Shown here one piece after another: positions 1-11,679 of a DNA stretch of 60,000 nt (its first letter is position 1; every line of letters begins with the position of its first letter). The notes beneath the pieces are model-generated. The model was not told the DNA's origin. It worked only from the letters and a program-made list of their open reading frames with translations, and did not search any database. Position numbers and translations under genes: made by a program. This stretch comes from Bolinopsis microptera (Eukaryota > Ctenophora > Tentaculata > Lobata > Bolinopsidae), in assembly GCF_026151205.1 (NCBI RefSeq), contig NC_087076.1, forward strand, positions 5,882,902 through 5,942,901, in the 5' to 3' direction.

Positions 1-1
1 G

Positions 2-1759
2 GAATCTATCTTTCACCCTAGTCGTGGAATTCCTAGCATGGTGGCAGGTCGTTTACAACGATGGTCATTGTTCCTAAGCGGTTACACTTACAAGATCCAG
101 TTTCGACCCACTGGTAAACATTGTAATGCTGATCTATGTTCCCGTTTTCCACTGCCTTTAGACACATCGGCAGAGACGAGAGAGTTTGATGACGAGTTAA
201 CAGAGGAGTTTGAAATGAAACCTCTAGATACTGTTTTCAGCGTGCACTACTTCGGTGATGACAAACCTTTGATTGACGCTGAGTTAATAGCTAGTCACAC
301 GAGAAGAGACAAGACACTTGGTCGAGTGTTACAGTTTGTTAAAGACGGCTGGAACGAGAAACCCCCTGTTGATGTCGAGCTGAAACCGTTTTACACACGT
401 CGAAACGAGTTGTCAGTAGACCAGAACTGTATTGTCTGGGGATCTCGAGTTGTTATTCCAGAGAGTATGAGAAAGAGCGTGCTTTCAATGCTTCATGCAA
501 CACACATGGGCATTTCACAGACCAAAGCACTAGCGAGAGGCTATGTTTATTGGCCAAACATGGATGCTGAGATCGAGAAAATGGTTAAACTATGTGAACC
601 ATGTCAACTAAACCAGAAGAAACCCGCTAGATCTACACCACACCCATGGGCTAAAACTATGGAGGCTTGGGAGCGGATTCATCTAGATTTCTGTGGACCC
701 TTTCTTGGATCTATGTGGCTGATAGTTATCTGTTCGTATTCAAAATGGTTAGAAGTTGTTAGAATGACGAACATTACAAGTAAGAGAGTGATTCAAGAGT
801 TACGAGACATCTTTAGCCGTTGGGGACTACCCAAGATACTAGTATCAGACAATGGATCGAGTTTAACTTCAGAAGAGTTTAAAGTATTCACGAATAATAA
901 CCAGATTCGACACGTGCTTATTCCTGCTTACTCACCTGCAAGTAATGGACAAGCAGAAGTTGCAGTCGGACTGTTTAAAAGAGCTATGAAACGGATGATC
1001 TTGAAAAACCCTGACGTTATGTGTAACCTGGCTGATTGGCTGCTAAACTACCGCAACACACCACACACCACTACCGGAGTAGAGCCTGCAGTTGCGATGA
1101 TGAAACGACGGACGAGAAACGCCTTGAGTTTTCTACACCCGAGTTCGAGTAGTAAGTTTGCCAAAGTTGCTTTAAACGATCAGAACACGATTGCTGAATC
1201 GAGACTTCGTGATCTGAAGATTGATGACACTATATCGTTCTATGATGAGAACAAGAAGTGCTGGAGAAACGGTGTTATCGAGGGTAAGGAAGGTACCAAA
1301 GTGCTACTGATCAAGACACCTGATGGAGTCTACCGCAAGCATTTGGACCAGGTAATCAAGAGATCTGTTGTGTCAGAACCGTTGCAACAAACAGATCCGG
1401 ATACACCACGAGCTGAGCTGGAGATAAGAGATGAGCAGAGCTCTACAGCTATTGAGGGTGATTTCAAGAAGACAGCTAGCTTACCTGAGAGTACAGAGCC
1501 GGAAACTTCGATTATAGTTGGTAATAATCCAAATCTACCCGCTGAGCCTGACCATAAGGCAGCCGTTGAACCTATAATCACTGCACAACCTGTACTTAAA
1601 CCACGTGAGCTTGCCATAGAAATTAACCGTAGCACTATAAAACCTAATATTGTTAGAGAGCATGAATTGCAACAACCTAATTTGCTTCTGCCAGCAAACT
1701 TTGCACGTGATAGTAAACCACCAGACAGGCTAAGTTACCGCAAACTGGGAGGAACATAA
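2..1759 (+). CDS. Ty3/Gypsy pol polyprotein, C-terminal part (RNase H end and integrase)
   Basis: This is the end of a retrotransposon polyprotein that copies and integrates the element. The frame is open from base 2, ahead of the first Met at 38, so the protein begins left of the window. Counting from that Met, it reads the RNase H/tether end (RLQRWSLFLSGY, ADLCSRFPL), an H2C2 zinc-binding module (H153, H156, C186, C189) and an integrase core with D217 (LDFCGP), D271 (VSDNGSS) and E307 (NGQAEV). The D-E spacing of 35 residues is the classical DD35E. A basic C-terminal segment (DGVYRKHLDQVIKR) and an acidic, Pro-rich tail follow. No stop or frameshift breaks the visible part, so this copy may be fairly young. 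The overall pattern resembles invertebrate K02A2.6-like Gypsy elements. Family assignment is strong; capacity to move cannot be judged because gag, protease and RT lie outside. Confidence 0.93.
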   Translation, partial: ESIFHPSRGIPSMVAGRLQRWSLFLSGYTYKIQFRPTGKHCNADLCSRFPLPLDTSAETREFDDELTEEFEMKPLDTVFSVHYFGDDKPLIDAELIASHTRRDKTLGRVLQFVKDGWNEKPPVDVELKPFYTRRNELSVDQNCIVWGSRVVIPESMRKSVLSMLHATHMGISQTKALARGYVYWPNMDAEIEKMVKLCEPCQLNQKKPARSTPHPWAKTMEAWERIHLDFCGPFLGSMWLIVICSYSKWLEVVRMTNITSKRVIQELRDIFSRWGLPKILVSDNGSSLTSEEFKVFTNNNQIRHVLIPAYSPASNGQAEVAVGLFKRAMKRMILKNPDVMCNLADWLLNYRNTPHTTTGVEPAVAMMKRRTRNALSFLHPSSSSKFAKVALNDQNTIAESRLRDLKIDDTISFYDENKKCWRNGVIEGKEGTKVLLIKTPDGVYRKHLDQVIKRSVVSEPLQQTDPDTPRAELEIRDEQSSTAIEGDFKKTASLPESTEPETSIIVGNNPNLPAEPDHKAAVEPIITAQPVLKPRELAIEINRSTIKPNIVREHELQQPNLLLPANFARDSKPPDRLSYRKLGGT

Positions 1760-2128
1760 AACACGTTTCATTATCACATTTTATGACAGTTGTTTTATTT
1801 TGAATGTGTAAATCTAACCACACATTAATCCAGTTAAATTATCCAGATCAAACGTAAAATCATTAAAGATTCCCTGTCACGTTTAAGTTTTGAAGAATAA
1901 CACGTTATTTTTTGTTTTAAACGGAATGCGCTAAGTTTTAAATCGTGTAGCGAGCGCAACACGTTTCAACATTTTCACGTGAGTTCACTTCACACTTTTG
2001 TAGATTTCATTTTGACCACGTTTTCAAACATTTTAAATTTTGTACGATTGATTTATATCACATTTTTTTACGAATTCAGTTAAATTATTAAATCTATATT
2101 GATTTTAACACTTTTTAGTTGAACGGGA
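1760..2128. other. AT-rich 3' untranslated part of the Gypsy element
   Basis: No open frame or recognisable domain was seen between the integrase stop and the proposed LTR. It is presumably element 3' UTR. Confidence 0.4.
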
Positions 2129-2276
2129 TGTTATATATTCTAGTAATTTATTGTATGATTAACCGATATACTATTCAGGATGACTACCTTGGTTTTGGTT
2201 TTGGTTTAGCTTTTAGCTTTTAGTCTTGCGTTTACCTTGTCACAACGATTCATAACAATCACCGACATGAATAACA
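2129..2276 (+). repeat. Putative 3' LTR of the Gypsy element
   Basis: The segment begins TGTTAT and ends ATAACA, a perfect 6-bp terminal inverted repeat of the TG...CA type, and follows a short purine run (gaacggga) that could be the polypurine tract. It lies 370 bp after the integrase stop in the right orientation. The 148-bp length is short but not unheard of for this group. A second ATAACA at 2252-2257 makes the right edge uncertain. The matching 5' LTR is outside the window, so this is inference from the ends only. Confidence 0.4.
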
Positions 2277-2339
2277 CATGTCAATGCCTTATTGTTCTGA
2301 GCAGAAGTAAATGTTTTTGTGGCCAGTAGCCTGAGACTC

Positions 2340-2775
2340 TTAAAAATCTTTATGGAATTTAAGATAACTGCTGCACAGTGCACAACCAATGACCCAACTG
2401 AACACCTCCATTGAGTTTTTAGGTATGATAGTCATACCACACTGTTCATTGCATTCGTCGGTGTAGTCGTCACAGTCTATTTGCCCATCACATTTTTGAT
2501 TGTGTCTTATGTACTGCTTTGGAGTGTCACAAACGTATTTGTTTGAGCAATTTTCTTCGTCTGAGCCATCATTACAGTCGTCAAGCAAGTTGCAAACTTT
2601 TTCGAAGCTGATGCATCGATCATTCTTACATCGGAAGTTTCTTTGTTCGTATTCTCCACTTCTTTCGTTTTTAATCAAAAAGGTAAGTTGATTCTTGTTC
2701 TTCATATTCATTGTGTATATCCTGTCATTAAATTGATTTTCAATTTCACAAGAATCAAAATTAAGTGGTTTTAAT
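2340..2775 (-). CDS. Exon of LDL-receptor class A repeat protein, possibly leading into a transmembrane receptor
   Basis: On the minus strand the frame is open from about 2775 to a stop at 2340. It encodes a Cys-containing lead-in (DSCEIENQFNDRIYT), then two LDLa-type modules: FRCKNDRC...CNDGSDEENC with the acidic calcium-cage signature, and a shorter second one (CDGQIDCDDYTDEC). After the last Cys comes PKNSMEVFSWVIG, which resembles the run-in to the first membrane helix of LDLa-bearing GPCRs. The frame stops about 20 residues later, so a splice donor near the codons for VIG is likely. Direction, position and domain type suggest it is a 3' exon of the same gene as the minus-strand exons at 5291-6878, with a LINE in the intervening intron. 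LDLa identity is strong; the GPCR idea is inference. Confidence 0.7.
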
Positions 2776-2957
2776 GGTCATGTAGGTTGGTCAGTGCATT
2801 TGTTGGAACAGCTGAGATAAATGTATACTTTTCCGAATACGTTTCTACAGTCTCTAGCTATTTTGGGTAACATTAATGATGCTGTTGGCCCAATTGATCC
2901 AAAAATCGGCAATGGTGTGAAGTCATATTTGACACATGGTGATATGTAGTGGCCTAG

Positions 2958-4082
2958 ACTTTTAATGTTTCAGTACTTGGAGAAGAATCCGAAAAACTGT
3001 CTGTAATATTTGGTGTCCCTCAGGGGTCAGTATTAGGTCCCTTGCTTTTCATTATCTACATCAATGAAATATATAGAGTATCAGACCTAGGTAAGTTTAT
3101 ACTTTTTGCCGATGACACCAACATATTTGTTGTAGATAAATGTATAAAAACACTTTACTGCAAAGCTAATAAAATTCTTAAACTTGTTCATCAGTATATG
3201 AAGAGTAACTTGCTGCATATCAACATAAAGAAATGTTGCTATATCCACTTTAAGCCGAACTGTAGAAATGAACCAGATTCAAACACCAATGAATTAGAAC
3301 TGACACTAAATAATATAGTAATTAAAAAGGTGGAGGAAACTAAGTTTCTTGGAGTCATTATTGACCAAAAACTGAACTGGGATGCTCACTTAAGAGCGTT
3401 AAACCGTAAATTGAAATGTGAGATAGGTAGACTATGTGGAATTAGACGCTGTGTACCTAAAAAACTATATAAGGACCTGTACCACACCCTTTTTGAATCA
3501 CACCTATGTTATGGAATATCTGTTTGGGGAGGTGTATCAAATAATAAACTAGAAGCCATATTTAAAACACAAAAGAAATGCATAAGAATTCTCTTTGGTG
3601 ATAATGATGCATACTTCAATAAGTTCAAAACATGTGCCAGAGTAAGGCCTATCACTAGGGATAAGACCGGTAAAGTTATCAAGCAGATGTTAGGCAAAGA
3701 TTTCTTTGAACTAGAACACAGTAAACCAATCTGTAACGAGTATAACTTCCTGACTGTCCACAATCTTCATAAGTTGCACTGTTTACTGGAAATGTTCAAA
3801 ATTAATAAGTTCCAATCACCAATCTCAATGTTCTCTTTATTCAACAGGTCACCAAGACGAGACAACTACTTCATCCCACCCACTCCATCCTCACTATTCA
3901 TCTATCAATCAACTAGTATTTGGAATCACTGCCGTAAGTCAACAAGTGAAATAGACTTCTCCACTCCCATCAGTATATTCAAGAATAATCTTAAGAAATC
4001 TTTGCTAGAACTACAGTCTAAATATGACCGACAACTTTGGTGCAGTTACAACTTTGATGCAAATGAATTATCATTGAAATAG
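2958..4082 (+). pseudogene. 5'-truncated LINE: reverse transcriptase (palm to C-terminus)
   Basis: The in-frame reading starts after a stop near 2957 and enters directly at the RT motif GVPQGSVLGPLLF, followed by the catalytic FADDTNIFV and the thumb region (KFLGVIIDQKLNWDAH, GISVWGG). It ends in the C-terminal ...STSIWNHC...FKNNLKKSLLE motif. Everything 5' of the RT palm, including the endonuclease, is missing, as is usual for dead-on-arrival LINE copies made by aborted target-primed reverse transcription. The RT part has no internal stop, so the insertion is fairly recent. It lies antisense to, and between, two LDLa exons, so it probably sits in an intron. It resembles the CR1/Jockey-like group, but I cannot fix the clade by eye. 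Confidence 0.85.
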
Positions 4083-5290
4083 GTTGATTTAGTAAACATA
4101 ATCACATGAGTAAACCACGGTGTTATTGCAAAAAACCATGACAAGGGTATCAGACCTATATTAATCTAAGAGACGACACAAAACGAATCATCATACAACA
4201 AATTTTAAAATCCTGCGGCACAGGATCCTGTTGTTTTCCTACTCTACCTCTCCCAAACCCCTCTCTCCTTCTCCTCTCTTCAGGTTTATTCTTCAATTTT
4301 TTTAAATTAGATAGCAGATGTATTTTCTTTTAAATGAAGTAATGGCATTATACATTGATTGGTATCGTATGTATGTTGTGTATAGTGTTTGCTGACTGGG
4401 TATATGCTATATATTTTGAGGCTCACGACGTCTCGTCCCATGGGTGGAGTTGTAGGCTGAGTATGTGTTCTCCTTACTTCGTATGGGGAAACATTGACAG
4501 GTTTGCCTTAGCCTTTGGGACGAGTGTTTGCCCACCGGGGATCCAAAAATATGATTATCATGGACATTACTTTGACACATAAACTAATCAAACGACTTGA
4601 ATGATTCCAGAAAATTTTACTAACTGCATTTAGCTAGTTTATAGTAAATACACACGATCGCAGAATAGAGGAGCACAATTGGGTTCTTTGTTCTGCGACT
4701 GTGTTTCCTCGGTGGGCCGACAGGTTTTTGTTGTGTAGTAGTGCTGGGGAAAAAAAAACGCTTTAACTATCAATGAGAGTACAAATTTTTAATTCTTGAC
4801 CTTAGTGCCACAGTTTCTGTGGTAAAAACAAATTTATAGTTAAACGTTATATAATGTAGAAGGGCATGATTTACTCACATCACTAAGCATCTGGATGGAT
4901 AATTAGCACACAAGGATAAACTGACCTTTAAACATGACCACCAACTATACCACGTAACCATAGCTCCGAAATAAATAAATTGCTCTACATAGAAACATCT
5001 GGCCTGATCCTATCACATTGTGGTCCCCAGGGGTTCGGTAAAGCCCTTACAGGCAACTGGGTCCTTTTACCAGCCACAATAAAATTGGTCATGCCAGTAC
5101 TGTCATAAACTGTAACCAACTATTTAAAAATTAGACATCTTTAGCTAAATTTTAAATTTTAAGTCATAGAGCAATCTTCTTAATTTTAAAATTTTTAAGA
5201 ATTATATTTTACCCTAACTGTGATGTGGTGGCATTTCATACTTAACTAAATTTCAACTTTGAAAGTAAATAGATTATTAGTGACAACAAA
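4083..5290. other. LINE 3' UTR and intronic sequence, no gene seen
   Basis: The first few hundred bases probably include the 3' UTR of the LINE ending at 4082, with a pyrimidine-rich stretch at 4225-4290. The remainder is AT-rich with no supported ORF. It lies between two minus-strand exons and is probably intronic. Confidence 0.45.
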
Positions 5291-6408
5291 TTATAGTTTA
5301 AGACATCCATTCTGCATTGTGTTTCCAATATTAGAATTTATGATATGTATTGATTGAATAATTGGTAATAAATTTAACTTTTGTTTTATTAACTTTTGTT
5401 TTATTAAATGACTCCCGGTAAACAATGCGTCGTCTCCATCTTTACAATCTTCAAATCCGTCTCCCAGCCAGCTGATAGGTATGGGGAGTTTTGTCTTGTG
5501 TCGATATCTACGGTAACACTTAGATACAGTCATTGATGTACAGATTCTGTATGTTTCGTCACTTTCATCAGAACAGTCCAATATTCCATCACATAGTTGG
5601 TGTTTGTGAACGTAGCATAAAACAGAAGTTTTCACACATAGGTTGTCAAATCCATCATCGCATAGACCCGGCGTTTGCATACAAGTGGCAAAATTTGACA
5701 CCGTAGATGACCTGCCGTCAATTAGGCAAGGGACCACTCCTCTCATAGGATCCGAGCAATTAGTTTGGTCGTAAAAGTATTTACAAGATGAAATAATTCC
5801 CTCGTTATAATAATTAAGTGAGGAACATCGGGTTAAGTTGTGTATCTGTTTTATATACCCTGAATTAATGCACAATTCGAACTTCTTAATCTTGTCTATG
5901 ACTATATCAAAATGATCATATAAACCGATATATAAATATTTTTCAACTTCAGGAATACTGAATTCTAAACATCCAGCTTCGTCCTCCTCATTTATACAAT
6001 CAGATTTGCCGTCACATATTTGTACCGGGCTTACATATGTATCATCACTTAAAATGCCATCACAGTAAAGCCCGTAATAGAAACCATTACAGGATGCTTC
6101 ATCAAGACAATTACGATCATTACAGATTCCATCACATTTACTTATGCTATCGGGGCCATCATTATTATACTTACTATCTGTGACATGATTCTGTTTCAGC
6201 TTGTACATGAACCTATCTCCTACGTTGTTATATTTCTTGAAAGATCCTCTGCAGAAAGGTATTGAGATGTTGCCTAACTTCTTAATATGCAATATCCTCG
6301 CGGATGCACCAAAGCATTTTTGGTATCCGCGAGGATCATCGGGGCACATTTTCGTTGCACGGCTAATCGTCGCGTAAATCGACAGATAAGCTTCAGGGAT
6401 GTAATGAG
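5291..6408 (-). CDS. Exon with LDLa-type Cys modules (same gene as the SRCR exon at 6682)
   Basis: The minus-strand frame opens at a splice acceptor (AG at 6409-6410) and runs to a stop at 5291. It carries several Cys modules: CDGICNDRNCLDEASCNG, CDGKSDCINEEDEAGC, CDGILDCSDESDE and WLGDGFEDCKDGDDA. These have the CDG...DC..GxDE pattern of LDL-receptor class A repeats, which bind calcium on the cell surface or in secreted proteins. The codon left over from the exon at 6682-6878 (one G) is completed by CT at this exon's start, giving an in-frame Ala. The intron (6409-6681, 273 bp) therefore has GT...AG ends and a matching phase. The true 3' end of the exon lies before the stop, perhaps after the last DGxDxxDG module; I could not choose a donor. 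A 15-bp unit (ACTTTTGTTTTATTA) is tandemly duplicated near 5379-5406. Confidence 0.75.
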
Positions 6409-6681
6409 CTTAGCAGTATAATATGTTGACATGTTAGGGCATTTGTAAAGTTCGTATAGTTCATCCCGGTAGCAAAGGTTTTTTATAAAAAACCCTTGCT
6501 GGACGAAGGTGCAATCTCCTGATGATGAAAAATATAATATTAATCGTATATAAATAGGGTAGTTTCTATATTGCGTTTTTGATACAATTTATTTTGATGA
6601 TGGCTAATAATTGATCCTTGAAAACGGAACATCAATTAACATAAGATAAAGCCCCTTAAAAATTACCAAATTCAGTCTTAC

Positions 6682-6878
6682 CGGGTTTTGGTACACAAGC
6701 AAGCCCCAATCTATAATCACTGTTATTTTCCCCAATCGAATAAATAGGGCATTCATCGAAATTTCGTTCACTTTTACCACAGATAATATTATCCATTGCT
6801 TTTGTTCCTTGTAAGCGATTTTCGAATTCCTGGAGGTTTTGTGGAGTATTTTCTTGTTCTTCAACCAGTAAAGTGTAC
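6682..6878 (-). CDS. Exon: C-terminal half of an SRCR domain
   Basis: Minus-strand exon bounded by an acceptor (TTTCAG before 6878) and a good donor (CCCG|GTAAGA at 6681). The peptide contains NIICGKSERNFDECPIYSIG and ...YRLGLACVP, the C-x-G-x-E-x-N/L-x-x-C ... C spacing of the second half of a scavenger receptor cysteine-rich domain. The first half must lie on an upstream exon at higher coordinates, which I could not find before 8.4 kb. It splices in phase to the LDLa exon at 5291-6408. Together these suggest a cell-surface or secreted SRCR-LDLa protein. The exon borders rest on consensus sites and frame, not on transcript evidence. Confidence 0.65.
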
Positions 6879-8400
6879 CTGAAATGTTTACTCACAGATT
6901 GGTACTACAGCTAAAGGTAAGGACAAAGATTGCAGTTTACGTTAGAAAACAAGGAACTCCAGTCGAACAAAACGTTCAATTTTATATGCCACTTATTAAA
7001 GTCTAACCAAAACGGGAATTAAATAAATATTGTATAATGGAGAGAAGACCGAGCCAGAAAGGAATTCGTTGCCTTGTTCCCTAGTGTGAGTTTAGAATTA
7101 CAGGACCAAATAATGCGATTGGCTGGACTCTGGAAATATCCAGGGACGAGATAATTTCGTTTCGAAGTTGGAACCCGAACATGGATTAAGAGGGCAGTGT
7201 GGAAACCAACCACTGCTCACATCTGCAGACATCCTTTGGAACGCCGGGTGGAAAACGCGGGCATGTTAATTGTTTGTGGGGCTTAAGGCAAACAAAAGCT
7301 TTGGAAAGACAACGTCGAAACTCTGAGGTCGCCTTAAAACAAGTAAATTGGTGAACAGGGTCTAAGCTGTAAAATACGTATCTTGCATACTCATAAAACC
7401 ACCTGTACGATACGTACTTTTAAATTTTTTCTAAAAGTACAGGGCTGATGAATTATCAAAATACGCATGAATTTTATGAGTCATTTTAAAAAGCTATTAA
7501 TTTTTAAAAATGTTGAATAAGATGCGAAACAGCGTACACGTATAAATCAATATAATAAAGTGAGTTCAAGCATGTGCGAAACCAACTTTCGTGATACTGA
7601 GTATATCTACAGTAAACGTAGATTACTTACCACCCCAACCTTGGCTATTAATTAATATTTGTGTATGCAAATAATAGGCTGAATAGGGCCTGTCGTGATA
7701 TCATGGATCGCTTAGGTTCCACCAGGATCTGGTAGTCCTCATAATTCTGCGGCCTCTATGTGTCGTCATCTCGCACAACTCCGAAAAACCGTTGTGAGTT
7801 TGGCATATGAAAATTTGCTGAAGTGTTCTTGATTCAACCCACTTTGTAACAAACTATATTTGTAATTCTAATTTGATCTAATTTATTTCTTTTTAATAAA
7901 ATCGTATTTTAATTGTGTATTGAGCTTTAATTATAAACGCTATATACACATTATAGTATAGTATCTGAGCGTTAATTTAATCACACATTTACGTTTTACC
8001 GAGGGGGAAAATTTTGTATTTTTCAAGGATAAAATACGGCTTGCATCGTACGTACTTATCCTACGGATGTATCAATGTATCATACATATTTAACCCCCGG
8101 TACGATACGTATTTCTCCCACTACACTAACTACATATATGATTGTAAACCGAGACGGTGCCCGGGTGGTTCTGATGACCAATTTAAATCTTAACAAATAT
8201 ATTATAAAAATTGTAATAATCCCTCACAAGGGCACTGCACTCTTAATAGGAAAATGCCACACTGTGTAGAACAGCAATTTTACGATGGAATTTAAACTTC
8301 ATCTGACAAATATCGCGAAAACTTAAAGTTTTGTGTGCTCCAACGGCCAGAATGAATGACTCAATCAAACAAAAAATTGTATCACAACGGGACAAGTTCC
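6879..8400. other. No gene recognised
   Basis: Both strands carry only short open frames without recognisable domains. The upstream exons of the minus-strand SRCR/LDLa gene should lie here or further right, but I could not identify one. Confidence 0.4.
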
Positions 8401-8416
8401 CATCCTCATACAATAC

Positions 8417-8507
8417 TATAATACCTCCGCCACTGAGTGCTGCGCGCGATAATTCCCGACAGCTTGCTGGAGGGAACGCGCGGGCACGAAGTTGCGGAGG
8501 TATTATA
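8417..8507. repeat. Inverted repeat, 14-bp perfect arms
   Basis: TATAATACCTCCGC at 8417-8430 is the exact reverse complement of 8494-8507, with a 63-bp GC-rich spacer. It looks like the core of a small foldback element. Confidence 0.6.
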
Positions 8508-8746
8508 TTTTATAATACATTCCGGAGGCTTCATGAACGCATTTGGTTTCTTTGCGGACAAGATCGTATGATTTTGACAGTCACAATCACAAAAATGTTC
8601 TGTTCAGCAAAGGATATAGCAACTGACTAACGACTGACGTATAAGGAACTGGTTAAAATTAGGGACCGTGCCAACGCGTGCAGCATGGTGCGCGCACCTC
8701 TCCCACGCTTTCCAGTCACGTGACAAGAACTCTCATGAGAAAATAT

Positions 8747-8830
8747 CCAGCCCGGGTATTATCAGTTTAAATATAGCGCGTCCCCGCTCATCAAGGTGAC
8801 GGGGAGTCTGGGCTGATAATACCCTCGCTT
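8747..8830. repeat. Inverted repeat related to 8417-8507
   Basis: GGGTATTATCAG at 8754-8765 is the exact reverse complement of CTGATAATACCC at 8813-8824. The arms share the GGTATTAT core with the neighbouring inverted repeat and with a third occurrence near 8900, so these may be remnants of one small element family. Confidence 0.55.
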
Positions 8831-8978
8831 CTCTTGCGGGAAAAATGAGCAAATTATCAGCCCTCGGTGTCCCCGAGTTTTAGTGGATATAATTCCCGGA
8901 AGGTATTATAAACACTATCGTCCCTAATGAAATAACAACACATGTATTGTCAAAAATACACTCTAGTGAAAGCCACAC

Positions 8979-9765
8979 TCATCTCACTGATTTGTCTTCA
9001 GTATGAATTGTCCCTCCTTTGATGTAGTGGTGCTTGTTTGGGTCAGCTTCTTTCTTCTTATGCAGGTTTTGAACAAGAAGTCTGTGCTTAACACGATCCT
9101 CCAAAGAGCGGTCTGGACTAATGAAGACTGAGCTGAACTTCTCTGATTGTCGCAGCTTTCGAGCTTGACTGATTATTTGATAGGCTGTAAGTGTACTGGA
9201 ACTGGACAGAGTAACCTTTGACTGTCCGAGTACTTTTCTCCTTCGACTTGCCAACTCTACTGAGCTCCATTGCTGGTTTCAGTCCAATCTCTTCAAAAAT
9301 TTCTTCGACAGTTTTGTTCAAGTCTTTACTGGAATCTTTAGGCAAACCAAAAATCATAATGTTCTTGTTCCGGTCTTCTGCTTGCACCACAGACTTGACG
9401 ACTTCCTTCAAAGTCTCGGCGGTAACTGAACTTTCAGGTTGACAAACCATGACGTTTTCCTGAACTGTATCGCTGTACGATTTAAACTGACTTTCTACCG
9501 TGTCTTTGACGACGGTCTGCACTGCCTGCAACTGTTTCTGCAACTGTTTTTCTTTGCAGTCAATTATTGATTCCTGAGCGCTGATGACCAATTTCTGATT
9601 CTCAATCAACTGATCCTTGATTGAGCTCAATCTGTTTTTCATCTTCTTCAAATTGTCATTTTGAAAGCGAACCAAATGAAACGATTCCGCGTCCGAAAAA
9701 AACGCTGCAAACTTTTCCTTATCCTCTAGATTTAATGTCCTTTTAGTCAAAAAGTGTTTGCACAA
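8979..9765 (-). pseudogene. LINE ORF1-like protein, frameshifted
   Basis: The minus strand encodes an N-terminal coiled-coil-rich region (residues about 40-110 from the Met at 9765: repeated Lys/Gln/Glu heptad-like stretches). This is followed by the motif EDRNKNIMIFGLPKDSSKDL and, after a frameshift around 9215-9230, by ARKLRQSEKFSSVFISPDRS and EDRVKHRLLVQNLHKKKEAD. This arrangement, a coiled coil plus an RRM-like NIMIFGLP block plus a basic tail, is characteristic of ORF1 proteins of invertebrate non-LTR retrotransposons. Such proteins bind the element RNA. The frame break and the absence of a downstream RT on this strand make it a relic. The 5' flank (from 9783) is occupied by a different repeat. 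Confidence 0.7.
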
Positions 9766-9782
9766 TATAAAACAAGAATTGC

Positions 9783-10877
9783 GCCCGTTGTTTCGTTTTG
9801 GCGGACGCTAGATTTCCATTCACTATAACTATGAAAATAGGCTCCAATCAGCTCACTTCACAATAATAATATTGATACACATCATATCAGTACACTATTA
9901 TCTTATTATACTACGCATGCCACGTACAAATTGGGCTTATTAAGTTATTACCTAATTGCTAATAAGTATCGTTAAAATACACTCGCGCCGCGCATTCATT
10001 GACAGGCTAGCTATATATACATCACATCTCCGCAAGCAATACTCGCGCGCTGCACTGCGCGCTAGTTGACATGGTAACTAACGGAAAGAAGTAAGGAAGG
10101 ATCCTGACGACATATTTAAACCCACCTCTCGTTCTCCAAAATCCACGTTTTTCTGCAAAAACGTCCATTCGTAACCTTTCACTATTGCCTTTTTACAAAA
10201 TAAAAGGGTGAACGGAAAAAATCGATTTTCGTTTGGAGACATTTTTTTAATACCGTGGAGAAAAACCCAGAAGGGCCACGCCCATATTGACCCAATAACG
10301 TAACCGACCCTTTGCTTCTGAAGGTCGTAGAGACTTCAAAATAGGCTTAAACGAAGCCGCATATGCATGTTTATATAGGAGTTATTGAGCAACACATGGC
10401 CTAAAATCCTTACTTTTCGAGAAATTCTCCAAAAACCATTTCACATTTTGGGCGTGGTGCTTAGCCCAGTTTACTAACTTTATAGGATCGTGATAGAGTC
10501 TTTAGACAGAGTGCAAAAGAACCGCAATTAGCATATTTATATATGACTTACGAAGAAACATATGCCTTAAAGTGCTTACTTTTTCAGTTATTGGCGAAAA
10601 ACGGTTCCAGAAATCATGCAAAACTAGCTACTATGGGTATCTGGTAAATTGGGCTATGAAGGCCCTAAAAGTTTTTGAATGTGTGCAAATTGTGCAGAAT
10701 GGCCATGTTTATATACAACTTATGAAGCAACATGTACCCTAAATTACTTACTTTTCGAGTTATTCGGGGAAAAACATTGTATTATGTCCATTTTCTACCT
10801 GCAAAATACAGTCTCACGAGCTCCTCTGCGCGCGCAAGGGAGTGACTTCGTGACGTCATCGCCAAAATAATACAAAC
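9783..10877. repeat. Dispersed 1.1-kb repeat, contiguous copy
   Basis: This stretch is repeated in two separated pieces at 49126-49653 (left half) and 52498-53108 (right half). Shared landmarks are TTTTGGCGGACGCTAGATTT at the left, CCACGTTTTTCTGCAAAAAC in the middle, CCCAATAACGTAACCGACCC after the break point, and CGCCAAAATAATACAAACGC at the right. No coding potential was seen. The ends TTTTGGCG and CGCCAAAA are inverted but short, so the element class is unknown. Confidence 0.75.
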
Positions 10878-10879
10878 GC

Positions 10880-11670
10880 TATCCCTGCGGTTTCTTTGCG
10901 TTCGCGACTATACCCATTTGTGATTCTCCTGTGTGGACGCAGGTATGACAAATCATATATCATCTTAAAGTACACACTCAGATTCGGAGATCACAACCTT
11001 AATCAGTTCTAGGGACTGTTCCTGGGTAGAGTTATGAAGGTTTAAAGCTTTCGTGCCGCGCAATCGCCCCAAAATGGCTAAAAATGTGTACTGTCGAAGA
11101 ATAACTTTGCGCAGGGAGTGCGCGAGCACGTCAATTTGATAGTTAAAATTGTACCTTGAGTATCTAATTAACAGCTAAGTTCGCTAAGCGTAATGTCTTC
11201 ACATGATCACCCGAGACTCGAATCGAGTTTGAAACCGACCCAGACCCATATTCACATTTTTTATCCGAAACAAGTATTTAAACAACTTTTTAGTGGTAAT
11301 ACAATAAAAATGGCTAACCGTAGGATGACTTGTTAGAACAACCATGTGGAGGTATCATTTTGTTAATAGTAAGTTCAAGTCATTTTGTACTCATAGTTGG
11401 ATAATATCCGGTTGGAAGAGACAAGGACAAGTGAAACAAGGAAATTAGGAGTGAGGGCAAATTTTCATTTTCTTTGAAAAATAAAACATTTTAATTTAAG
11501 GTTCTAATCTCACATAAAAACAAATTAACATTTTGATGTGATATCAGAGAATTGTTCGAGAGGTAAGGTCTAGGTACTCTTATCTCATCGTAGAAAATCT
11601 TTGGCAGAACTTCACTGCAACTCCCAATCTGAAAGAAATTGAATTGTCTTAAAAAGTCTCATATAAAAAC
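10880..11670. other. No gene recognised
   Basis: AT-rich with a few GC-rich tracts; no supported ORF, RNA gene or clear repeat boundary was found. Confidence 0.4.
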
Positions 11671-11679
11671 GATTACAGG

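Noticed and set aside
8331-8630. 99-codon plus-strand frame
   Set aside because: It runs across a GC-rich inverted repeat and shows no domain or splice context.
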